Origin: Daphnia pulex
Lineage: Eukaryota; Arthropoda; Branchiopoda; Diplostraca; Daphniidae
DNA length: 64,000 nucleotides
Reading direction: 5' to 3'
Assembly (NCBI RefSeq): GCF_021134715.1
Contig: NC_060017.1
Coordinates: 3,658,001 to 3,722,000 of the forward strand
Position numbers and translations under genes: made by a program. Under the pieces are notes generated by a model. That model was given only the letters and a program-made list of their open reading frames with translations. It was not told the origin of the DNA and did no database searches. Of this stretch, positions 54,423-64,000 are shown one piece after another. Positions within the stretch are counted from its first letter, which is position 1; every line of letters starts with the position of its first letter.

Positions 54423-57400
54423 CTCGTTAGCATTGTATAGACGGCCCTCCGGTTTATGTGTTGAAGACAAATTTGCGCTGGTCATAGCCGGAGGAGAAGA
54501 AGAAGAAGAAACATTTCATTTTCTTATTTCTCCGTCATCCTCGCAATTTGTTTCGTTAACTTAGCCCTCGCTCGTCCGCTGTTTCTCTGATATTTTTTCG
54601 TGTTCCCAGATTCTCTGTCCAATCTCCTATTACCGTTTGACAGCCGCCTCCTCCTCCTCCCTTCCAGTTCTAGCTATTCTCCCTTTTGGGTTTCTTTTGG
54701 TTTTTTTTTCAGTTTCTTTGCATGCGACTGTGTGTGTTACTGTGTTGTGTATGTGTATTTCGGGTGTGACCGCGGGTCGGGTCAGCGGGGACGGGGTCGT
54801 TATGATAAATTAGCTTATGGCGACTTTGAGCCCATCTCTACTATATTATCGCCATTCTTTCCCCCTCCCTCACCATCACCCACTTGTCTCTGCCCATTTT
54901 GTTCGCCATCAGCTTCTAAGAGTTATATATACCTCATGAAACATACATAGATTTTTAACGGTTGCCTTTAGACTAACACAAAAGAAAAAAATCATTTCAA
55001 AAAATAATTATTACGCAAAATAATGAAAAGAAAGATGCGCGAAATTGCACCTTATTTCATCAGTTACGTCATTTTTAATATGTCGAATAAATAAATTGAT
55101 TGGATAATATGTATATATGATAACGAGTCGAGTGTCGAGCTGTTCAAAACTAATTTGGCCGACCCGCTTTGAAAAGAAATATAACAGTCGGTTATTTAAC
55201 CCCCAACGAAAAACAACTCGCGACGAGCCCTCACGAGCGGCTATGGCTTTTGCGCCTCCGCCACCTCGTTGATACGCTCCACACCCTCACAACACATCTG
55301 CAGAGAAAAACTGCGTCAACTCTCTCAATGTACCATATTGGACAGGCCCCATAGGCCCATCAGAGCCCCATCATATTAGATCGGATTCTCTTGGTCGGAT
55401 AGGACATAATATACAGGCCCGTGTATGAACAGAGAGAACAGGAGAGGCCAGCAGGGACGATATACCATAGAAACGAATGACCCTGTACACACACATATGC
55501 CACCTCCTCCCCCCCCCCCCACTCCTCTTTGGCCCCTACATCATCTCATAATAATAGGCTCTGTCAAAATTGTTGACACGTTCTAATTAGAGGTCGCTGG
55601 CCTCGTCTCCCTCTGATCTTTTCTGTGCGCTGACTTTTCATCCTATGTGACACGCTCCTTTAACTTGCCGAGAGGAGGGAGGAGCCATGAATGAGGCAAA
55701 GTGAGAGACGAAGAGGAAGATGAAGTAGAAAACAAGTCCCAGCAGCGCAGCACCGCACAGAACAAGGAGCAACAGATCCAGCAGCAGCAGCAGGTGCAGC
55801 AGCAGTTGAATATTCTTTTGACTGGGCCGGTTATTTTTCCATCCCTTCGTCCAGCCGCGCACTTCTCCTTTTTCAGCCGCAGGATCGAATCACTTTCAAC
55901 TTTTGGTTTTTAATTTTTCATTTGACATAGCGATTCCCGCGCCTGGATGTCGTTTCATAACTTTCACCTTTTTCCTTTCATTAAAATCTGATTATTAGAG
56001 GTTACCGCTTCTTACGTAATCAACATATTACATAATAAAACAACCCAAAACAACCGAAAGTTATGAAATTCATTTTTTAAAATATCAACGTCAGACGGAC
56101 ACCCATTTTCCCATGAGAGATACGGAAGGATATTATTCGATCTATACATAATAATATTTAAATATGTACGATAGTGAATTTTTTCGTCTGGCTCTGGGTC
56201 GTTTCGTTATGACGAAACGGATCAATGAACTACGGTCGTCTTCTGCAACCGGAGCCGAGAGTCGTGTATGACTCACTCTTGCACGCATCACGCCAGCAGC
56301 AGCTTCGTATGTATATGCAGCAGAGTATCGGATGGACTATATTATACGATGATGATATTATCCAGCTCGGACCAGAGATTCGTGTAAAAAGGCCCGCGGT
56401 CGCCCATGTTGTTGTTGCCGAACGAAGGAGAAATAAAAAAATATCCAAAATCAAAACGACCCAACTTTATATTATAATATACCGAGAAACAAACTATTAA
56501 GCAGAGAGATGTCGTCATATTATAATAATAACCAAATTGTTGAACCATTCGCGACGCTCTCCCGTTCGCGAGAAGAAAAATTGGAATGAATATATTATGC
56601 GCAGCAGTTTCATCCGTTGACTTCCGATCGTCTAATGCACTTTGGCTCCTATAACCTGATGTGTATTACCATATAATACGTGTCAGTCTCCCCTGAAAAA
56701 TCAATTACTACCCGAATGTTATCTCTTTCCCAATTGCTTGTCCAAAACAGCTGCGCAATTGCCAAGAGAAAAGGAGACAACTATTTCGAACATTTCCAAC
56801 TGCACCAGATAAAATACAGTCGATTGTTGATGATGCTGTCTGGTCGTCGTCGAGTGTCGGATGAATAGCAGAAAAAGAAGAGCTGCTGCTGCTGCCTCGA
56901 ATGACTGCGCCACTGTCTCGACTTTGGCTCATCACGTTCCATTCGTCGTCGACATTCCAGTCCAACACATCCCAACACATGGGGATGATTATTCAATACC
57001 ACAAATAAAATAAAAAATAAAAAAAAAAAAAACGAATTGGACGTTGTAAAGGGAGACGGAGAGAGCTATACTATGCAAGATCGGATGACATCAGTGTGGC
57101 TTTTCAGCGTTTCCAATCTCTGATTCGATTGGTGCTGGAATAATCAGCCGCCCCCGCGCCTCTATAGTGTCCTATACTATGTGCTGTGCCCCTGTGCGTG
57201 GGTGGCACAAGAGTTGTCGAGGGGCCCCTTTGGTGCAGTGGCGCGTTCGGCCAATCGGCGGCCAGGCCGTCGACGGGATGTACAACCCGCATCAGCTATA
57301 GACTCCGATATCTTTCACGACGGACGGACGGCCATCATCTCAGCACGCGGGCGAGCGGATCATATCGTTAGATCCTGAGCTGCTGTCGACTCAGCGACAT

Positions 57401-60400
57401 TGCCAGCAGTCTCGTCGACTTGTTGTGTTGCGTGACTGAGCTGGGCAAAGGATATCGAATGCAACAAGATGAATCGTTCAAGAAGAAGAGCCGACAACGC
57501 ATTCCGATCATCTCTGATTGAATTCATCTCTTGGTTTTAGAATCAGGAAATTTGGCAACGACTTTGAAGTCTGTCTGTTACGTAATCGAGTCGAAAAATA
57601 ACCTGTTCATTTCGACAAATAATTGGCTGATATTATACCACAAAGAATAATTCATTGAACCGGTATTTAGTGGATGAATCGGTATTTAAATGGATGAATA
57701 GGCCACATGCACTTGTATATCCACTCTCTGCTAATGACATATGTATGACGCATGCTGCCAGAGTCACAGCCGAAAATATATAGTGCTCTATAGCCGCTAG
57801 CTATAAATAAAAAGCGACAGAGATGTGTATATATATATTAAGCTCTCATCTAGCTTGTATATATATAATACTGTGTGTGTGTGGGCCGTGCGGTGTGACC
57901 GACCAAGATCTATACAGAAAGAAGATCGAAGCCCCGTGCACACAGTTGACGTCAACTCTCACGCGTTGCCTGGACAACCTGCTGCGGCTGGTGATTCTAT
58001 ACAAGACCGGGCGCGGGAGGTGAAATAGCTAGCGCGACATGTCGGAGATTTATTCGCCGGGTGCTGGCACCCCCCACCTTACTCGACAATGATCAGATTC
58101 GACATGTGGAAGAGGAGCCGGGCCGCGGATGAAGAAGATGATGAACAAGAAGGAGCGCGTGTGACGCGGGGCTTCAGCTCTCACTGCTGGCAGCGCCGGC
58201 CCTATTCAACAACAAGGCACCGACCATATCTGATCCAAGAGCGCCTTATAACATGTTAATTATCTACAGTCCTATAATAGAGAGAGAGCCAACCAGCTCT
58301 ATATAACATGTTGTTGCTGCTTCTGCTGCCGTGTCGCTGTTTTTTCTCTCCGGCGTCGTCTCATCAGCCTTCGTAAGGTCTCCTATTGTGACCGAGAATC
58401 TATAAGGCAGCAGCGCACCCGGTTGACGATCTTATACGGAGTGAAATATAATAGATGCGCCGTATTTTCTTGCCCTTACACATCACTGCAGCATCCTAAT
58501 GTTTTCCTCGACTGTTTCAATGGGTCACAGTAACCGAGCGCATTGGGGGAAAAGAAATTAAACGACACGAAAATTTAAATAAAGAAGAATCAAAAGAGAA
58601 CTAACGTACAACGTCTCTATTTCCTCTGTGTAGTGGATGTGGGAGCGGTACAGCTCGCACCGACAGATGAAGAAACCGTAAGCACACATAAGGGCCCAGC
58701 AGCAGCAAGACGGACGTGTTGCCGCAAACAGTTCCATCATTATCCCACGGTCTCCGCAGCGGACCCGCTCAGCGTTAGAGGCTATATATACGCGTAGTAT
58801 TGCTGTGTGATATGCACGCCGCCTCTTTTCTCTACTATACATTTTTCTTCTCTTTGACCCGTGTGTTAGTTAATATACTCTTTTCTTTTTTTGAAAAAAA
58901 ACACTCCCCCGCCGTCAAAAACTTTTGGCTGCCCAGGTGTCACTGTCTAGGATATACGAGAAGACTTGTATATGCACCACTCATGCGGTGAGGGCAGTCA
59001 GCTCTATATACCAATGACTGGTAGAGATCTAATAACCTTTAGCCTATAAATATAGATCTGTATATCCTTTCCACCTTCCATTTCATTTGATATCATCACC
59101 AGAAACAAACAAAAATTGGAATCTGAAATTCTAGATCTTTGTTTATTTGTTCATCATCGCCTATATAGAACCTTTGATACTGCTGCGCTGTGATGGCTAT
59201 AGCTATATTATTTCACTTGACCTCGGCTTTAGATTTTATTCGGTTCGATTTATATATACTTTGAAGCCTTAAAATCTCAATGTTCTTATATAAGACGTTC
59301 CTCTTGGGATTTTCTTCGAATTCATTTCTTCTTGTCGTTGGCGGTCTGCTATCATTTTGGCAAGTACTGGCGACCTGTTTTTGGTTTTCGGGAGTATATC
59401 CTTATTAGTTTTGTGAGTTTAGATGATACGTTTGTCGCATATGCAGTAGAAATCATTCGATTGTTCAGTTGGTACACAACCGTTTTCCTTCTTATTCCAC
59501 GAAAAATAAAGAAATATTTAACCTATCTCCAGCCCTATCTCTCATATTGTTGTATACTTTCGTATAGATCTATTGTGCACCGTATAAAAGTATATAGACT
59601 GGCGCTGCGGATAATGTCTTGAAAAAAAAGCGACATGATTTGTCGAGGGCGTGTGATGGAATCATCAGCTCGCCATCGATGACACACATCAGCCACCGCA
59701 CAATCCCTCCAGACTATTATAAAAGGACACTTTTCAATACTTTGACTATATACATATTTCTCTTTTATATTTCCACATTGAAAAGATATGACGCGATATA
59801 CTAATAAAAAAAAAGGAAAAACTCTTTCACCCCTCCATATAGATGTATAGAGACATTTCAATATAATATTCCAGCGCTCTATATAGCTATAGCATTGATA
59901 CATCAGTTGGCCGCTTCTTGTTATACAACTGATCGTTTTCGGTGGCAGTGGTGGCGGTGGGCTTGGCTTTTGTTGTTCACATCTATATTATACCCCCCTC
60001 CATCTGCTAGCGATACACATTTTTCAACCCCCTCTCTTTGTATTCCCATCGTCATCACACACATGGAGATCAGATATGATAATCCATGCAGCTGGATATT
60101 ACGTCGAGAGATGGTTGTGCAGTATATAGCACTGCTCTATGTAGGTAGTATCAATGTATCAACAGGCCTGGGACAAACTGCTGGCCTACATCTACTAGGC
60201 GGGTGCAAAAGGGTTGTGGGGCACCAGCACTCGCCATGCAGTCTACCGACTTATTTTCTCTCTATAGTGCGCGATGATGCAATCGCACATTGGCTAGTGG
60301 TAGCTTTACAGCGGCGGGGCGCCCACCCACCGCGGTTGGAAATGATTCTGCCACGCCAACCGTTAAATCTCTTCTCTTTATCCGGTACGAGATTGACTCT

Positions 60401-63076
60401 TTGAATGCATTGCCCAAAAGTCACGCCCCCCCCCCCAACCCCCTTTTGCCACTATAAATTTATATAACCCCTTCCCTATTTTTTTTTATTCATAATGACC
60501 GACTCTTATTCGATGAAGTTGTTCTGCTCAAGTTTTCTGGGGAGCGGATTACAAAGTTACACAAAAGCTACACACATATCATCAAATATATTATTTATAA
60601 GAGGACTAGACCGATAAGAAACACAGACAGCTTTTTTCCACCCTCCTTTTCGGCCTTGCCCTTCAAGCAGAAACATTATGCATTATATATTTGGTTAGAG
60701 AGATTGAATTCAATCCTATTTTCGCCAACCAACCAAATAAATCTATTCAAGTTGAATTATTAAGACAGCATTTGATTTTATCTACAAATCTGAAACAATT
60801 GTTTATTTAATATTTCGACAGCTAATGTGTGTGTACTATTTTCGGTCAATCACGTTTCACGTACCAAGGAAAAAACAAACGGCGGTGTCAATAATATATT
60901 ATGCGGATATGACATGAAAATAGGAGAACAACCGCTAATAGAGAGAATATGAGACCGTGACTAGTTTTTTTCTTTTTTAAACTTCCTGTTTCCACTCGAT
61001 TTGTATACGTATACTCTCATAGGTACTATACTACCATTTTTCCCATAATATTAGTACTCTCTTTCTCTTCTGTTTCTTTAGACGTGTCGGCTGATTAACA
61101 TAATTCCTGCTGCTGCTATAGCGCTCGCTGCTCCTTTGAAGTTGACTGGTAATCATTTTTTTGGCAACGACGCCAGTTGGGCAATTTGTCACTCGTTTGT
61201 CACGGTGGCCACCAGCTAGACACATAACACGCCGGCTCACAGCCCAGCACTTTCCCTTAAACATGTTGTGATGGGACCCCCTGAGCGTCCATTTCCGGTC
61301 CAACCCTTTTCTTCTCTTTGACTTCTCCTCATTAGAAATTCATTGGGAAACGCCAATTCGTCATGAAAGAGACATTGACTGTTTCCTGTCGTTATTTTGA
61401 CTCAACAAGAAGAAAGCGCCCCCCTTTTTTTTTAGAAAAAGATTTCCATAAAAGACATTTGCATTTTTTCCTAGTCATCCGTCTCAGCGTCTGATGCAAC
61501 CAATCACGACGTTGGACCAATGGTGGCTTTTCTATCTTTCGTATTCGTGTCCGAGGAGATGCGCAGCGCATCCTCGAGTGTCTTCCGTGTTTGTCTGTGT
61601 GTGTACAACGTCTAACGCGCAGACTCTTTCAAAAATATTCCCCTGGACAATGGAAACCATAAATTACACGGCTTTCCCAGTGACCTCCGTAGCAGTATGT
61701 AAATGAATCGAGGAAAAATAATTAGACAATGAAAATATTATTCTCTTGAGACCTTTGGTTACATAATAGGCTAAATGCGGTTAAATATTTTTAAACAGAC
61801 ATTCGAGGCGACTCTTCTACATATACAGTCATCAATGTTTAAAAAAAGTTAAATGTGTAAAACTTTGAACTTTAGAGTCTAGGCGGTATATACTACGCCG
61901 GTTATTTCGATGAGGGCGGATCGAATGGAGTTGATCGTTTCCGAGATGAGACTATATATACTTAATGTTCTTCTTTTTTACTCTCTCGCTCTATACTACT
62001 CTCTACAGCTATTCGTTTTTCCTCAACCACGCGATTTTTTACGACAGCCGCCCATCCGTCCGATGAGCGTGACCGAAAGCAATTACAACTCAAATTTATT
62101 GTTTAGACTGGTCTTTCTTCTATATTATGCACGTCCCCCTTTACATTTTTCACTTCATTATTTTCGTTTTCGGTTAGTCTTTCTTGAAAAAGAATAATAA
62201 TTTCAGATTCAGTATCTTCAAGGATCACTAACTTTATCTATATATTAATAAGTTAGTTATAACTTATAAGCATAAGGACAACGGCAGCAAAATCACCATT
62301 CTACCGTGCACCATATAAGACGGAAAGGACCCAGGACCGAAGGAGAGGCCTAACGATTTTTATTTTTTATTTTGGTCAAGGATATAGCTACTTGAAACGA
62401 CTACCTCGGGCCATCTACTGGTGTTTTGACGATTTGAAAAATGACATCTAGTGGTAATATATGTTCGTGAGTGAACCATGAAAACATCTGCTCACGCAGT
62501 CACGCTGCTTGCATATAGCCATATAGGAAAATAGGTGAAGATGTATCACACATAAAATAATAAGAAAAATAACAAATGTACATGTAAAATAAAAAATAAC
62601 GAAATAATAAAGCGAATTAAATAGTTAGTAAGAGTTGAGGCTAATGAGGTTAGATTACCCCACGTCACACTTTGTTCATAATTGTTACGAGAATTCGTTT
62701 ATATCACCACACACATTCACTGTACGGAATGGTTTTTCGCTTTTGCTTTTATCTCTGCTTTTAGATATTTTTCAACACATAGAAAATCCGCTGCATATAT
62801 TTGTCGTTATTGAACCTACACAGATACACTATATTTTTGAAATAATTAACTATTTATTTTCCGGTAGGGTTTTGAATAACGGTTCTTATCATAAATAACT
62901 ACAAAGTTCATGTAAAAAATGTCCGATTAATTCTACGTTATCATCTTTTTTCATAACTTTACTAACTTCACTACTAATGAAGTCTGACCGAGGAGCGCAA
63001 TCAGATTGAGTCCCTACCGCACATGTGTTTAGGGATTGAATAGTAACGAACAATAAGTGGCAGCACTCGTTTTACA

Positions 63077-63094
63077 CCTTCTCTTCCTATCCTC
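63077..63094 (+). promoter_or_regulatory. TOP-like pyrimidine tract at the likely start of transcription
   Basis: CCTTCTCTTCCTATCCTC lies about 55-70 bases upstream of the ATG. Such terminal oligopyrimidine tracts mark growth-regulated translation of ribosomal-protein mRNAs. No TATA box was seen. Confidence 0.5.
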
Positions 63095-63145
63095 ATTTTT
63101 GTCAGACTCTTTCACTTATCTCGCTTCTGCATCAGGAACATCACC

Positions 63146-64000
63146 ATGTCGCCGGTAAGAGTACTTTTAAACTAGCAAATACGTGGTAAATTGACTGGTA
63201 ATTGTCTCAAGACGAAAGTAATGTATTGAGTAATATGCAAGTAGCTCAGTTATTGATATTTTTTAACGTTTTTCATATATGTTAATTGAATATTGAAATA
63301 GACCACGCTGTCAACGTGGTGTGAGTGGGTAGTACCTTAGGGAAACTGATGATACATCCATTATAACCGAACTAGAGTCTCTGAATCTTTATGTTGAATG
63401 GATTAATCTGAAGTTTCATTTGCCTCATGTTTAAATCATGTTTAAAGTTGAAAGTTAATGTGTCTTATTTTTAACAGGCAAAGAAAGCACCAGCATCTGC
63501 TGATCCCAAGAAGGCCCCGGCCCCCGCTGCAGCCAAAGCTGCCCCAGCTGCTGCTGCTGCAAAGAAGCCAGCTGAGAAAGCCCCTGCTGCCAAAGCAGCC
63601 CCAGCTCCAGCTCCAGTGAAGGCTGCTGCTGCAGGAACCGCTAAAGCTCCTGCTCCAGCTCCAGTTACCAAAGCCTCTGCACCAGCCGCCAAAGCTGCAC
63701 CAGCTAAAGCTCCAGCTGCACCTGCTCCTGCTGCCAAAGCCCCAGCCAAGGCTGCAGCACCAGCAAAGGCAGCCCCCGCTGCTGCTGCCCCTGCTGCTAA
63801 GGCTGCTCCTGCTGCTAAAGCTGCTCCTGCCAAGGCTGCCCCCGCCAAGGCTGCTGCTGCTGCTAAACCAGCGGCTGCTCCAGCTCCCGCTGCTGCTGCT
63901 GCTCCCAAGAAAGGCGCTGCTGCCCCTGCTCCAGCAGCCAAGAAAGAAGCTGCTGCCCCAGCCAAGAAAGGTGCTGCTGACAAAAAAGCTGCCCCTGTTG
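63146..64000 (+). CDS. Ala-Lys-Pro-rich protein N-terminus, probably a ribosomal protein (L22/L23a type), partial
   Basis: Exon 1 (63146-63154) encodes MSP, donor GTAAGA. Exon 2 starts at 63478 after TTTTTAACAG and is open to the window edge. The frame reads MSPAKKAPASADPKKAPAPA, then about 155 residues of Ala, Lys and Pro in KAAPA/KAPA units with no aromatic residues. Arthropod RpL22 and RpL23a carry such histone-H1-like extensions before the conserved domain, and the TOP-like leader and tiny first exon agree. The conserved domain is beyond the window, so L22, L23a or another Ala-Lys-rich protein (for example H1-like) cannot be separated. The long minus-strand ORF here is a compositional shadow. 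Confidence 0.65.

Larger units (their letters stand above)
45851..63000. other. Long gene-poor tract
   Basis: About 17 kb in which I find no ORF with a recognisable domain, signal peptide or consistent splicing. It has the same character as 28-45 kb: frequent CTATATAG and TATATA, CA/GT and CTT repeats, C and T homopolymers, and scattered GC-rich blocks (for example near 50760-50820 and 57190-57370). Likely regulatory or neutral. Confidence 0.4.

Noticed and set aside
28000..60000. CTATATAG read as MEF2 sites
   Set aside because: MEF2 needs CTA, four A/T, TAG (10 bp). The motif here is 8 bp, so that assignment is not supported.
59895..60404. 169-codon plus-strand ORF
   Set aside because: No domain, signal peptide or promoter support; it crosses TATA-like words and CT-rich low complexity. 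Length is plausible by chance in 35 kb of six-frame sequence.
63471..63983. 170-codon minus-strand ORF
   Set aside because: Ala/Gly-rich mirror image of the Ala-Lys-Pro coding exon.

Overview
The window looks like arthropod nuclear DNA, most probably from a branchiopod crustacean such as Daphnia. This is an inference from several signs: compact multi-exon genes with introns of about 60-200 bases, arthropod TATA plus TCAGT initiator promoters, a hamlet-type (PRDM3/16, EVI1) zinc-finger gene, and a repetitive Tyr-Thr-rich cuticle-like locus. There are no bacterial-style operons. Every gene model below was spliced by eye from GT/AG sites and codon phase.

Layout. 99-3360 (+) is a 12-exon class B1 (secretin-family) GPCR. 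4136-6292 (+) is a TEX10/IPI1-like ribosome-biogenesis gene. It ends tail-to-tail, 124 bases away, against 6417-10187 (-), a complete UBE4B/UFD2 ubiquitin E4 ligase. 11822-12590 (+) holds a small gene with a good promoter for a secreted tyrosine-rich peptide. 15378-18013 is a decaying or rapidly evolving Tyr-Thr-rich secreted-protein locus, with a duplicated 179-bp upstream block, three ATGG start exons, several broken frames, and 22 identical copies of a 24-bp coding repeat. 18468-18796 is a piggyBac-type miniature element with TTAA target duplication. 19292-19679 is a foldback element centred on a perfect 36-bp palindrome, with a diverged relative near 21185-21375. 22696-27965 (-) is hamlet, with two C2H2 zinc-finger clusters and a PLDLS CtBP motif. 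28-63 kb has no gene I can support. It is rich in microsatellites, homopolymers and a CTATATAG palindrome, and probably contains hamlet's 5' noncoding exon(s) and regulatory DNA. 63146-64000 (+) is the start of an Ala-Lys-Pro-rich gene with a TOP-like 5' leader, probably a ribosomal protein with a long N-terminal extension; it is cut by the window edge.

These genes form no common pathway: neuropeptide-type signalling, ribosome assembly, ubiquitin chain extension, cuticle or secreted peptides, and a neural-fate transcription factor are simply neighbours. The parts least like ordinary genes are the Tyr-Thr-rich locus, whose frame break is a 16-base GT...AG block, the two non-autonomous mobile elements, and the long CTATATAG-rich tract.
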